Assembly (NCBI RefSeq): GCF_017310035.1 | Contig: NZ_CP022296.1 | Coordinates: 1,364,001-1,428,000, forward strand | Length of the DNA: 64,000 bases | From: Nocardioides sp. S5 | GTDB taxonomy: Bacteria; Actinomycetota; Actinomycetes; Propionibacteriales; Nocardioidaceae | Reading direction: 5' to 3' | Shown: one piece after another, positions 50,869-59,940 of the stretch | How the letters are laid out: the number at the start of each line of letters is the position of its first letter | How positions within the stretch are numbered: position 1 is the first letter of the stretch | The notes under the pieces: generated by a model | The model's input: the letters and a program-made list of their open reading frames with translations, nothing else | The model's database searches: none | Told to the model about the DNA's origin: nothing | Translations under genes and position numbers: made by a program

Positions 50869-50973
50869 TCGCCCAGTTCGGGTCCTGGGCCTTTGCCGGC
50901 GTCTGCCCCGCTACGGGCAGCCGTCGTGGCGTCAGCACCTGGCGGCCGCGTGCGCGGCACGCGCAGCGTTGGG
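50869..50973 (+). pseudogene. IS3-family OrfB, fragment after the IS30 insertion
   Basis: CTCGCCCAGTTCGGGTCCTG encodes ...QFGSWAFAGVC, the natural continuation of HSDRGS at 47712 (IS3 proteins read HSDRGSQY/FxSWAF). Coding sense is lost by about 50935, and another IS begins at 50974. Confidence 0.65.
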
Positions 50974-52624
50974 GCTAGCTACTTTGACCTGAAAAGTCGG
51001 GCGGCGTGGCGGGCTGATCGGTTGCCCCCGACGCGAAATGATGGCCTCAACCCCTTGGCTAGAAGGGATCGAGGCCATCGTGTTCGTAACCGTAGGCGAT
51101 CAGCCGTCACTGTTCGAGTCGGTACTCCCGCCGGAGTTGCTGCGGCTGCCCGAGGAACTTCTCCGGATCGATGACTTGCTCGATGATCCGGCGTCCTTCG
51201 AGCCGTTCATGCCGTTCTTCGACCCTCGACTGGGTCGCCCTTCGACGCCGATGGAGACCTACCTCCGGCTGATGTTCCTCAAGTCCCGCTAGCGGCTGGG
51301 ATATGAGAGCTTGTGCCGGGAGGTGTCGGACTCGATCACCTGGCGACGGTTCTGCCGGATCCCACTCGAGGGACGGGTCCCGCATCCGACCACGCTCATG
51401 AAGCTGACCACCCGCTGCGGCTCTGCCGCGGTGGCGGGGTTGAACGAAGCCCTGCTGGCCAAGGCCGCCGAAGCGAAGCTGCTGCGCACCAACCGGGTGC
51501 GGGTGGACACCACGGTGGTGCCCAGAAACGTGTCCTACCCGACAGACTCAGGTCTGTTGGCGAAGGCGATCGGGCGGATCGCGGCGACCACCCGGCGTAT
51601 CCAGGCCGCCGGTGGCGCGGTCCGGACGAAGGTCAGGAACCGGTCCCGGGCCGCTGGACGGCGCGCTCACCAGATCGGGTCCAAGCTGCGTAGCCGCAGC
51701 GCCGCCGGTCGGGACGAGGCGTTGGCCGCGGTCCGCCGGACCACCGGAGAGCTCGCCGACCTTGCCGAGACCGCGGTGCGCGACGCCGAACGGCTGGCGA
51801 CCAACGCCAGGCGGGCACTGCGTCGAGCCCGCGCCAAGGCCGACGCCGACCGCGCGAACGGCAAGTCCAACCCGGCGGCAGGACGCCGACGTGGACGACT
51901 GGCTCGAGCCGTCGACCACCTAACCGACCTGCTCGCGGCGACCCGCCAGATCGCGACACAGACCCGGCAGCGGCTATCCGGGCTGACCCCGGACGGCGCT
52001 ACCCGGCGGGTCAGCCTGCACGATCCAGACGCCCGGCCGATCGCCAAGGGCCGGCTCGGCAAACCGGTCGAGTTCGGCCACAAGGCCCAGGTCGCCGACA
52101 ATGAGGACGGAGTGGTGCTCGACTACACCGTTGAGCCCGGCAATCCCGCCGAGGCGCCCCAGCTCGAGCCCGCCATCGAGCGGATCAAGGATCCGACCGG
52201 CCGAGCGCCTCGGACCGTAACCGCTGACCGCGGATACGGCGAGAAGCGGGTCGATGACGCTTTGCACGACCTCGGTGTCAGCAATGTGGTGATCCCACGC
52301 AAGGGCAAAACCGGAGTCACTAGGCAAGCCGAGGAACACCGAAGAGCCTTCCGCCACCACATCAAGTGGCGCACCGGAATCGAAGGCAGGATCAGCACCC
52401 TCAAACGCGGCTACGGATGGGACCGAGCACGCCTCGATACCACCGAAGGCGCCCGGATCTGGACCGGCCACGGGGTCCTGGCACACAACCTGGTCAAGAT
52501 CAGCGCCCTGACCCCGTGACAGGCAACGGCCGGCGGAGCTTGTGCCCATCGGCGTCGAAGCAGACCGCAGGGCGGTCAACCTCGCTCATCCACGCGAAGC
52601 GTTTTTCAGGTCGAAGTAGCTAGC
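50974..52624 (+). mobile_element. IS5/IS1182-like insertion sequence
   Basis: Terminal repeats TAGCTACTTTGACCTGAAAA at the left and, read inward, TAGCTACTTCGACCTGAAAA at the right. CTAG overlaps both ends and may be the target duplication. The element carries one transposase gene with a single nonsense codon. Confidence 0.8.
51038..52519 (+). pseudogene. IS5/IS1182-like (DUF772-DDE) transposase with one nonsense codon
   Basis: The frame is continuous from ATG 51038 to 52519 except for TAG at 51290-51292, in MFLKSR*RLGYESLCREVSD, where related proteins have a Tyr. The N-terminal part is DUF772-like (RPSTPMETYLRLMFLK). The DDE part shows VRVDTTVVPRNVSYPTDSGL, VTADRGYGEKRVDDAL and HIKWRTGIEGRISTLKRGYG. 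One reversion would restore it. Confidence 0.85.
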
Positions 52625-52681
52625 TAACAATGGAAACGCTGTTAACACCGTTCTTCGGACAGACCCGCCGTGCACGCCTGC

Positions 52682-53434
52682 CTACATGGCAGTGTGGCCG
52701 CCATCGACGGCCAGAACCTGTCCGGTTATCCACGAGGACTCATCCGAGGCAAGGAACAGGGCGGCGGCGGCGATGTCATCGGGGGTTCCAGGTCGCTTAA
52801 GAGGTTGAACTCCAAGCATCATCTCAATGAAGGGGTCATTGGACAGGTCTGCCGTTTGCTTGGTGAATGGCACGAATCCCGGCGCGATCGCGTTGCAGCG
52901 GATTCCGTTCGCACCATAGTCGACGGCGATTGAGCGGGTGAGTCCAATGACTCCCGCTTTGGTGGCGGCATGCGGTCCATGTGTCGGGATGCCAACTATT
53001 CCAGAGGTGGACGCAGTATTGATGATAACTCCGGACCCGCGCCGTTTCATTTCGCGTAGGGCATACTTGCAACCGTAGTAGACCTGCGTAAGTTCGAACA
53101 GGACCGTGAAGTCCCAGTCTTCGGTTGGCAGGTCAGCGATGGGTGCCATTCGGACAAGGCCAGCATTGTTGTACATAACATCGATCTGATGATGGGCTTC
53201 GACGGTGTGCTGAATAAGTGCTGCGACCTCATCTTCAGACGTGACGTCAACCCTAAAAAATGAGGCATTCCCGCCCTCTGTGACGATTGTCTGGGCGACG
53301 AGGCGCCCCCCCTCCTCGTCGAAATCAGCGATGATGACGTTGGCGCCCTCGCGAGCGAAGAGCAATGCCGCCGCCCTTCCTTGACCCGATGCTGCACCTG
53401 TAATGACGGCAACCTTGTCCGCGAGCCTATTCAT
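52682..53434 (-). CDS. SDR-family dehydrogenase with His in place of the catalytic Tyr
   Basis: The product is 250 residues. It has TGAASGQGRAAALLF at the N-terminus, NNAGLV near 90 and the catalytic-Ser block INTASTSG near 139, but the YxxxK position reads HAATK (CAT codon at about 52968), so the usual proton donor is missing. The C-terminus has the normal GFVPF and TGQVLAVDGGH. AT content is higher than in the fln/pht genes and resembles the 60-64 kb operon. Substrate unknown; activity is doubtful unless His substitutes or the read is wrong. Confidence 0.85.
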   Translation of the reverse strand: MNRLADKVAVITGAASGQGRAAALLFAREGANVIIADFDEEGGRLVAQTIVTEGGNASFFRVDVTSEDEVAALIQHTVEAHHQIDVMYNNAGLVRMAPIADLPTEDWDFTVLFELTQVYYGCKYALREMKRRGSGVIINTASTSGIVGIPTHGPHAATKAGVIGLTRSIAVDYGANGIRCNAIAPGFVPFTKQTADLSNDPFIEMMLGVQPLKRPGTPDDIAAAALFLASDESSWITGQVLAVDGGHTAM

Positions 53435-53606
53435 CTCTATTTCCCTTACTTTGGCTAGTCCCTGTAGACAATCGGCGCTTGCCGATCGGCCTCGGCCAGA
53501 AAATCAGTCAGTAACGGCCCTGACTCTCGCGGAGAACTGGGGTGAGAAGAAGAACCTACCTACGATCCATCGCAGGCCACAATCGACAAATTTGAATAAC
53601 GTGTAT
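53435..53606. other. AT-richer promoter region of the SDR gene
   Basis: No gene is seen. The segment lies upstream of the minus-strand SDR and includes most of a perfect dyad at 53592-53610. Base composition is clearly lower in GC than the surrounding DNA. Confidence 0.4.
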
Positions 53607-53610
53607 TCAA
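53592..53610. promoter_or_regulatory. Perfect dyad TTGAATAACGTGTATTCAA
   Basis: Seven-base arms TTGAATA/TATTCAA flank ACGTG, about 160 bases upstream of the SDR start. The form is that of a TetR- or GntR-type operator. No regulator gene is adjacent. Confidence 0.5.
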
Positions 53611-54729
53611 TCTCTTGAGGCGCAGAATCTCCGCGACCCTCTCGACAGCGACGACGAGCGCCACCTTTTTCGGACGACTCGCCCAGCCCGGCTCGGCTCG
53701 GCTCGGCTCAGCTCGGCTCGGCTAGTGCGTACCTTCAGTTGATCTAAGCCAGTGCGTCGGGCGCAGGTCGGCCGGCAGGGGGTCCGCGGCGGTGATGGTG
53801 TGCTGACCGACGTGGAGCGCGATCGTGCGGTAGCGGCGGGCGGTGCGCACGAACTTCTTGATGGACCAGCCGGTGCTTTCCCCGACGAGCCGGGTGACCG
53901 CGAGGGCGGCGAACACGACGTTGAGATGGGCCTGGATCCACTCCGCCTGTGGCGGTAGATCGGGCGGGCTCGTGGGTCGTGCTTGGACATCCGGAACGAC
54001 TTTCTCGACGTGCCAGAGCTGGTGGTAGGCGCCGATCACGAACTCGGGTGTCGGGTCGGCCATGTTGGTGATTTAGGCCTTCAACCCCGCGATCGCACGG
54101 GTCTTGGCCTCCAGGTCGCGGTTGATGGTCTACTCGCCGCCGGTGAGTTGGACGAACCGGTTCCGCTTTACTGGCTCCTTGCCGGCGACCGCGCGTTGGG
54201 CCTTCGCGATCTGGGTGTCGATGCCGTGGAGCGACCGCCGGGCGGAGTCGGCCTTGTAGCGGTAGTAGTTGACCTTGTCTCGGCGCCCGGCCGCCTTCCT
54301 CGCCCCGGTCGCTGGCCAGGGGGCGGCGAAGATGTTCCCGTCGGGGATCGGCCCGCCGGGATGGTCTCGGCGCCACTTCTTCACGTGGTGAGGCTCTTCG
54401 GGGATGCGGGCGCCGATGATCTAGGACAGGGCGGCGTCCTCGATCACCTCCCTGTTGGCCTCGGAGACCATCCCGGCATCCGCGACGATCGTGACGTCGC
54501 CCAACTGGTGGGGAGCGATGAACGAGGTGATGACCGGCAGCATCGTCTTGGTCTCGGCCTTGTCGCCCTCGAACGCCTCCAGCATCAGCGGGAACCCGGT
54601 CGCATCGGTCAACAACCCGACGGTGATCTGCGGTTCGAGCGTCGTTCCTTGGAGAAGCCGGGCTCACGGAACCCGTCACCCTCGTGGATCTCGAAATACA
54701 AGGTGGTGACGTCGTAGAGCACCAAGGAC
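53611..54729 (-). pseudogene. IS1634-family transposase remnant
   Basis: A decayed relative of the transposase at 48166, readable on the minus strand in pieces: ASLVLYDVTTLYFEI-type start near 54725, LLTDATGFPLMLEAFEGDKA (54.6 kb), VTIVADAGMVSEANREVIED, KVNYYRYKADSARRSLHGID (54.25 kb) and DPTPEFVIGAYHQLWHVEK (54.05 kb). Several stops (near 54421, 54130 and 54075) and frameshifts are present, and about 170 N-terminal residues are missing. Confidence 0.88.
53690..53724. repeat. GGCTC pentanucleotide tandem repeat
   Basis: Seven units of GGCTC, one altered to AGCTC, lie just past the end of the decayed IS1634 transposase. Such simple repeats are prone to slippage. Confidence 0.85.
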
Positions 54730-54749
54730 GCTAGTTAGAGGTCCTCCGG

Positions 54750-54990
54750 GGCCGGCATCCGGTCAGCGAAGGTGATAGCGAAGGCCTGATTGCGATCGAG
54801 ACCAAGATGAATCGCCGAGCTCAAGGCGATGGTCCAGGCCCGACGGTCGCACCTGATGGACATCCACGGCATCGATCCTGTGGTAGCCGCGCGGATCCTT
54901 GCCGACGTCGGTGACGTGGCCAGGTTCGCCGACCGCAACCGGTTCGCCTCCTGGACCGGCACCGCACCGCTGGACGCCTCCTCAGCCTGG
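54750..54990 (+). pseudogene. IS110-family transposase C-terminal fragment
   Basis: HLMDIHGIDPVVAARILADV, GDVARFADRNRFASWTGTAP and LDASS are the central Transposase_20 block of IS110 proteins. Nothing of the N-terminal DEDD domain or the C-terminus remains. Confidence 0.75.
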
Positions 54991-55196
54991 ATCCGTAAGT
55001 TCTTGGGTGGCCCGGGGGGGCTGGGTGTGGCTGAGCCTTGATCGCCCTTGATGGCTCCGATGGATTGGCCGCCCAGCTCCTCCTGGGACGCCTTCACTGC
55101 TGATTGAGATGCGCGTCCTGGTCGCCGTTTACGGATCTGTCGGCGGGGTGTTCCTTCGGGCCACGACAATGCCTTGTGCGCTCGAAGGAGGAGTAA

Positions 55197-56412
55197 ATAA
55201 AGGAACAGGTCCCGCTCGGGTGGGCGGGCATCGACGTCGGCAAGGGCCACCACTGGATCTGCTTGATCGACGAGGCAGATACCACGGTCTGGTCGACGAA
55301 GGTGATCAACGACGAGGCCGCAATCCTCGACGCGGTCGGCGGTGTTCTTGCCCGCGCGGGGGAGGTGGTCTGGGGAGTCGATGTCACCGGGACCATGTCG
55401 GGGCTCCTGCTTGCTCTGTTGGCGGCGCACGGTCAGCGGGTCAGATACGTCCCCGGCCGCACCGTGAACCAGATGGCCAGCGCCTACCGAGGTGAAGCCA
55501 AGACCGACGCCCGCGACGGCTATGTCATCGCCGAGACGCTGCGGCACCGCGGCGACCTTGCCGAGGTGGAGCTCGCCACCTCGTTGGTGACCGAGCTGCG
55601 GCTGCTGGTGACCCGTCGCACCGGCCTGGTCGGTGACCGGGTCCGCCTGGTCAACCGGCTGCGCGACGTGCTCAGCGGCTACTTCCCTGCGCTGGAGCGG
55701 TCATTCGACTACGCCCATAGCCGCGGCGCATTGACCCTGCTGACCGGCTACCAGACGCCGCAGGCGATCCGCCGTGCCGGTCAGTCGCGGCTGCGGACGT
55801 GGCTGGTCAAGCGGAAGGTCCCCAGCGCCGACCAGATCGCAACAGATGCCCTGGCCGCGGCCAAGGCCCAGCACACCGTCGTGCCCGGGCAGGACGTCGC
55901 GGCCACCATCGTGGCCGACCTCGCTACCCAGCTCCTGGCGATCGGGTCGCGGATCTCCGAGCTCGACACCCGGATCAGCACCACCTTCCGTGCGCACCCC
56001 CAGGCCGAGATCATCGAGTCCCTACCCGGCATGGGTCCCACCCTGGGCGCCGAGCTGATCGCCGCAGCCGGAGACCTGGCCGGCTACGCGAACGCCGGCC
56101 GACTCGCCTCGGCCGCGGGGCTTGTGCCCGTCCCACGGAACTCCGGACGCCGCACCGGGAACCTGCACCGGCCGATGCGCTACTCCCGCAAGCTGCGACG
56201 GGTGTTCTACCTCTCCGCCTCAGCCGCCATGATGCGCGAAGGTCCCAACCGCGACTACCTCCCTCAAGAAGCGCGGAGAGGGCCTCGGGCACGTCCAAGC
56301 GCTCATCGCTCTGGCCCGGCGACGCGTCGACGTCCTGTGGGCCCTGCTCCGCGAGAACCGGCCCTTCGAACTGACCCCACCGTTGCGAGAACCGATGCCC
56401 CGAACGGCTTGA
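55197..56412 (+). pseudogene. IS110-family transposase, start codon lost and C-terminal frameshift
   Basis: The sequence reads KEQVPLGWAGIDVGKGHHWI from an ATA codon at 55197, eight bases after GAAGGAGGAG, where an ATG would be expected; an in-frame TAA lies immediately upstream. The DEDD motifs (GIDVGKGHH, GVDVTGTM, KTDARDGYVIAE) and Transposase_20 motifs (SLPGMGPTLGAELIAAAGDL, ASAAGLVPVPRNSG) are good. Near 56262 the frame shifts; coding sense continues as KKRGEGLGHVQALIALARRR to TGA 56412. Either two mutations or a TTG start at 55263. Confidence 0.82.
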
Positions 56413-56466
56413 CAAGATCATTGACAATCCACCGCTCGGATGCCGCGGTAGCGGCGGGTCTGATGC

Positions 56467-56540
56467 AAGAGGGTGCTCCTGACCTTCAGGATCACGGTTA
56501 CCACGCCAATGATCAGTCAGAGTCAAGGGAGCACCCTCTT
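56467..56540. repeat. 13-base inverted repeat
   Basis: AAGAGGGTGCTCC (56467-56479) and GGAGCACCCTCTT (56528-56540) form perfect arms 48 bases apart, between the IS110 pseudogene and the IS3 element. It may be the end of IS110 or the remnant of a small element. Confidence 0.6.
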
Positions 56541-56604
56541 GGTGTCGAAGTCTTGAACCGCCCCGGCAAGTCCGGAGACTCCGTTCCTTGGGAAGGATGG
56601 AGTC

Positions 56605-56931
56605 ATGTCAGGGAGTACGTCGAAGAGGTACCCGGCCGAGCTGCGCGAGCGGGCGGTCCGGATGGTCGGAGAGATCCGGGCCGATCACGAGTCGGAGTGG
56701 GCGGCGATGAGCAAGGTCGCGGAGCTGCTCGGGGTCGGGACGCCGGAGACGGTGCGCAAGTGGTGCCGGCAGGCCGAGGTCGATGCCGGCCAGCGGCCCG
56801 GGATGACGTCCGAGGAGTCGGCTGAGTTGAAGCGGCTGAAGCGGGAGAACGCCGAGCTCAAGCGCGCCAACGCGATTCTCCGCTCGGCATCGGTTTTCTT
56901 CGCGGCCGAACTCGACCGGCCACAGCGCTGA
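56605..56931 (+). CDS. IS3-family OrfA
   Basis: The product is 108 residues from ATG 56605. It has a helix-turn-helix (VAELLGVGTPETVRKWCRQA) and a leucine-zipper-like end (LKRLKRENAELKRANAILRS). The orfB frame is -1 relative to it; a run of T (GGTTTTCTTCG near 56890) is a possible frameshift site to make the OrfAB transposase. Confidence 0.92.
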   Translation: MSGSTSKRYPAELRERAVRMVGEIRADHESEWAAMSKVAELLGVGTPETVRKWCRQAEVDAGQRPGMTSEESAELKRLKRENAELKRANAILRSASVFFAAELDRPQR

Positions 56932-56933
56932 TC

Positions 56934-57884
56934 GTGCCCTACATCGACGAGCACGTCGGTGTCCGCGACGGCGACGGTCTGCGATGGGGTGTCGAGTCGA
57001 TCTGCGAGCAGCTCACCGAGCTGGGCGCCAAGATCGCCCCCGCGACCTACTACGAACACCGCTCCCGCAAGGCGACCTCCCGCGAAGTGCGCGACGAGGA
57101 GTTGAAGCCGAGGATCGCCGCGGTCCACGCGTCGAACTACGGCGTCTACGGTGCCCGGAAGGTGTGGCTCACCCTGAACCGTGAACGCGCTGCCGAGGAG
57201 CCGCCCATCGCGCGCTGCACCGTGGAGCGGCTGATGGGCGAGCTCGGCCTGGCTGGCGCGGTGCGGGGCAAGGTCAAGCGGACCACGATCAGCGACCCGA
57301 GGGCGCCCAAGCCGCTGGACCTGGTGGGCCGCAACTTCGCGCCACTGGCGCCAGATCGCCTGTGGGTCGCGGACTTCACGTATGTCTCGACGTGGTCGGG
57401 CTGGTGCTACACCGCGTTCGTCATCGACGCCTACGCCCGCCGGATCCTGGGCTGGTCGGTGGCCACGACGATGACCAGCCAGCTCGTCGTCGACGCGGTC
57501 GAGCAGGCGATCTGGACCCGGCAGCGTGAAGGCAAGGATTTGGCCGGCCTGATCGCGCACCACGACCACGGAGTTCAGTACCTGTCCGTGGCCTACTCCG
57601 AGCACTTGGACGCTGCTGGGATCAAGCCCTCGACCGGAGCGGTGGGCTCGTCATACGACAACGCGTTGGCCGAGTCGGTGATCGGCCTCTACAAGACCGA
57701 GCTGATCAAGCCACGACGGCCGTGGAAGGGCCTCGACGACCTCGAGATCGCGACCGCCGAGTGGGTCGACTGGTTCAACCACCGCCGACCCTTCGAGTAC
57801 TGCGACGACCTCACGCCAGCCGAAGCCGAGGCCGCTCACTACGCTCACCACCAGACCCCAGCAGTCGCTGGAGTCTCAAACTAG
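56934..57884 (+). CDS. IS3-family OrfB (DDE integrase domain)
   Basis: The product is 316 residues with the DDE triad in WVADFTYV, HDHGVQYLS and NALAESVIG. The preceding part has SNYGVYGARKVWLTLNRE, the usual DNA-binding block. As in other IS3 members it may be expressed mainly as an OrfAB frameshift fusion; the listed start may be only nominal. Confidence 0.92.
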   Translation: MPYIDEHVGVRDGDGLRWGVESICEQLTELGAKIAPATYYEHRSRKATSREVRDEELKPRIAAVHASNYGVYGARKVWLTLNRERAAEEPPIARCTVERLMGELGLAGAVRGKVKRTTISDPRAPKPLDLVGRNFAPLAPDRLWVADFTYVSTWSGWCYTAFVIDAYARRILGWSVATTMTSQLVVDAVEQAIWTRQREGKDLAGLIAHHDHGVQYLSVAYSEHLDAAGIKPSTGAVGSSYDNALAESVIGLYKTELIKPRRPWKGLDDLEIATAEWVDWFNHRRPFEYCDDLTPAEAEAAHYAHHQTPAVAGVSN

Positions 57885-57957
57885 AAAGTCTCCGGACACG
57901 CCGGGGCGGTTCAGTCTTGCATGCTCGATCGTGTTGAGGTCCGAGCTGATGACGAGA

Positions 57958-58591
57958 ATGAAGCGCCCCAGGTTTGATGCCGCATCCTTTTGAGTTGGAA
58001 GGATGCGAACCATGCCGAAGAAGATCGATCCGAAGGTCAGGGAGCGGTGCGTGCGGCAGGTGCTGGAGCACTTGCCGGAGTATCCCTCGCTGACTGCGGC
58101 CGCTGAGGTCGTTGCCAGTCGCGAGGGACTGGGCAAGGAGACGGTGCGTCGCTTAGCGGTCCAGGCCCAGATCGACGGCGGCCAACGCCAGGGCGCCACC
58201 AGCGAGGAGCTCGCCGAGATCAAGGACCTGAAGACCAAGGTCCGCCGGCTGGAGGAGGACAACGAGATCCTGCGCCGGGCCTTTCTTCGACGAGGGCATC
58301 CGGCCCTCGATCGGGTCGGTCGCGGACTCCCTCTTAACGCGCTGATGGAGTGTGTGATCGGCCTCGACAAGACCGAGTGCATCGGCACCACGGTCTTCCA
58401 CACCGGGCCCTACCGAACCATCGGCGACGTCGAGTACGCCACCGCCGGCTGGGTCGACTGGTACAACAACAGGCGCTTGCACAGCACTCTTGGGATGATG
58501 CCCCCAGTGGAGTACGAGCAAGCCCACTACGCGGCCCTCAACCGAGAGCCGCAACCCGTATAGGAGCGGCGGAGAACCTGGGGCGTTTCAG
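57958..58591 (+). mobile_element. Deleted IS3-family element (non-autonomous derivative)
   Basis: Ends ATGAAGCGCCCCAGGTTTGA at the left and, read inward, CTGAAACGCCCCAGGTTCTC at the right share AACGCCCCAGGTT. The length is only about 634 bases compared with about 1.3 kb for an intact IS3. The lost part is the middle, including most of the catalytic domain. It interrupts an IS30 transposase at its right end. Confidence 0.8.
58003..58563 (+). CDS. In-frame fusion of IS3 OrfA with the tail of OrfB
   Basis: The product is 186 residues. Residues 1-92 are OrfA (ERCVRQVLEHLPEYPSLTAA ... LEEDNEILRRAF). From about 100 onward the sequence is the OrfB C-terminus (GLDKTECIGTTVFHTGPYRT, GDVEYATAGWVDWYNNRRLH), lacking the first two catalytic Asp residues. 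An internal deletion of about 700 bases kept the frame. It could act as a DNA-binding inhibitor of a related IS3, but that is speculation. Confidence 0.75.
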   Translation: MRTMPKKIDPKVRERCVRQVLEHLPEYPSLTAAAEVVASREGLGKETVRRLAVQAQIDGGQRQGATSEELAEIKDLKTKVRRLEEDNEILRRAFLRRGHPALDRVGRGLPLNALMECVIGLDKTECIGTTVFHTGPYRTIGDVEYATAGWVDWYNNRRLHSTLGMMPPVEYEQAHYAALNREPQPV

Positions 58592-58726
58592 TTCGACACG
58601 TCCTGCGCGATCAGCCGCACGAACTTGTCCTGCTTCTCCGTCAGAGCCCCGCCCTGATGACTCGTTCTCGACCGCCCCATCGCAACCTCCCAGTACCTCG
58701 GGTGTTGCGACGTCCACTGGAATCCG
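58592..58726 (-). pseudogene. IS30-family transposase N-terminal fragment with its inverted repeat
   Basis: MGRSRTSHQGGALTEKQDKF then VRLIAQDVSN from 58680 on the minus strand matches the start of IS30-type transposases and stops where the deleted IS3 begins. GGTGTTGCGACGTCCACTGG (58701-58720) resembles the inverted end of the IS30 element at 47.7 kb. This end directly abuts the second flnB repeat. Confidence 0.7.
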
Positions 58727-58730
58727 CCCA

Positions 58731-59940
58731 GTGGATAGCTCGATCCCCATAATAGACCGTAGACAGCGCGTGATGAGGGTCATATGCTCCCATGTGTACT
58801 GCAAGGCAGAAAGTCGTCCTACCTTGAGGAGAATTGGATGTCGGAGTCTGGTGGAGGAACCGTGGCCACTGCGCGGCAGCGTCAGCTGGTCGAGCGGGCA
58901 CTCGGTGAGTGGCAGGGCGAGGTGGCGGGTCGAGTCATCGTTGTCACCGGTGGAGCCCGCGGCATCGGCCGTTCCCTCTGCGAGGGACTGTTGCGCGCCG
59001 GCGCCAAGGTCGTTGCAGCGGACCTCACGTGGGACGACGCTGACGACTTCCGCAAGCAGCTGGAGTCGGACGGCAGCGGCATGGCCGTCGACATGGACAT
59101 CACCGACGACGACGCCCTCGACGCCGCCCGAGACGCTGTAATCGACAGGTTCGGGACCGTCGACGTCCTAGTGAACAACGCGTCTCTGGTCTCCGAAACC
59201 CTCTTCCCGCCCACAGGCCACCGGAACACCCTTGACACGACCGACCGCGACTGGGAGGTGATGTTCGGCGTCAACGTGTTCGGCACGCTGAAGGCCATCC
59301 GCCGGTTCATCGAGCCGATGCGGGCCCAGCAGCGGGGCAGCATCGTCAACGTCGTCAGCAGTGGCGTCCTGGCCGTCGCCGCCGGCGGCGGCTACCACGG
59401 GCTGCGCCCGTGGACGGTCGAGATGCCTTACCAGGCCACCAAGGCCGCCGTGATGGCGCTGACCTTCTACCTCGCCGAGGAGGTGCGCGGCGACGGGGTC
59501 GCGGTTAACGCGATCATGCCGGGGCACACCCGAGCGTCGTGGTTCGACGCCACCGCCCGGGCCTTCAACGAGCAGGGCATCGCCTACTTCATGCGCCCGG
59601 CGATTCCCGAGCACCTGCTGCCGATCTCGCTCTTCCTCGCAGCCCAGGACAGCGCGGGGGCGTCCGGGCGCCTCTACTACGTGCCGGAGTGGAACTACGA
59701 CCACGGCTACGGGGACTACGCCGCGTGGCAGGACCATGAGCTGCCTCCGGACATGGAGGAGATCTACAGCCGGCTGGAAGCCGCGACCCCGTCATACGAG
59801 CGGGCCGGCGTGGCCCACCTCCCCTTCGACGCGCAGGGCGCCCTGTACGCCGCGGGCATGGCTAACCTCGGGGCCCAGAACAGTTGGACCAGCAATGACA
59901 GCGCTCAGTGATACCGCAGACGCCCAGACGGCCCGCTTAC
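58731..59940 (+). repeat. 1.2-kb direct repeat, copy 2 (flnB with its promoter)
   Basis: Nearly identical to 38602-39810 and in the same orientation. The promoter region differs at a few bases (CATATGCTCCCATG here, CATACGCTCCTATG in copy 1). The divergent LysR gene is absent here; an IS30 end takes its place. Confidence 0.95.
58838..59911 (+). CDS. flnB: FlnB-type short-chain dehydrogenase, copy 2
   Basis: The 357-residue product is the same as that of the gene at 38708, with the same ribosome-binding site. TGGARGIG, Y198 and K202 are all present. Downstream there is no dbfA1; similarity ends 29 bases after the stop and IS debris follows. It would add a second dose of the dehydrogenase if expressed, possibly no longer controlled by the LysR protein because the left half of the divergent promoter is replaced. 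Confidence 0.85.
   Translation: MSESGGGTVATARQRQLVERALGEWQGEVAGRVIVVTGGARGIGRSLCEGLLRAGAKVVAADLTWDDADDFRKQLESDGSGMAVDMDITDDDALDAARDAVIDRFGTVDVLVNNASLVSETLFPPTGHRNTLDTTDRDWEVMFGVNVFGTLKAIRRFIEPMRAQQRGSIVNVVSSGVLAVAAGGGYHGLRPWTVEMPYQATKAAVMALTFYLAEEVRGDGVAVNAIMPGHTRASWFDATARAFNEQGIAYFMRPAIPEHLLPISLFLAAQDSAGASGRLYYVPEWNYDHGYGDYAAWQDHELPPDMEEIYSRLEAATPSYERAGVAHLPFDAQGALYAAGMANLGAQNSWTSNDSAQ

Larger units (their letters stand above)
56554..57913 (+). mobile_element. IS3-family insertion sequence, complete
   Basis: Inverted ends start TGAACCGCCCCGGCAAGTCC at the left and TGAACCGCCCCGGCGTGTCC at the right (read inward), continuing GGAGACT. A 4-base target duplication GTCT flanks it (56550-56553 and 57914-57917). 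Both orfA and orfB are intact, so it appears recently inserted. Confidence 0.92.

Noticed and set aside
53690..53724. GGCTC repeats as a transcription terminator or iteron origin
   Set aside because: Units cannot pair into a stem and are too short for iterons. A simple-sequence repeat is the sufficient explanation.
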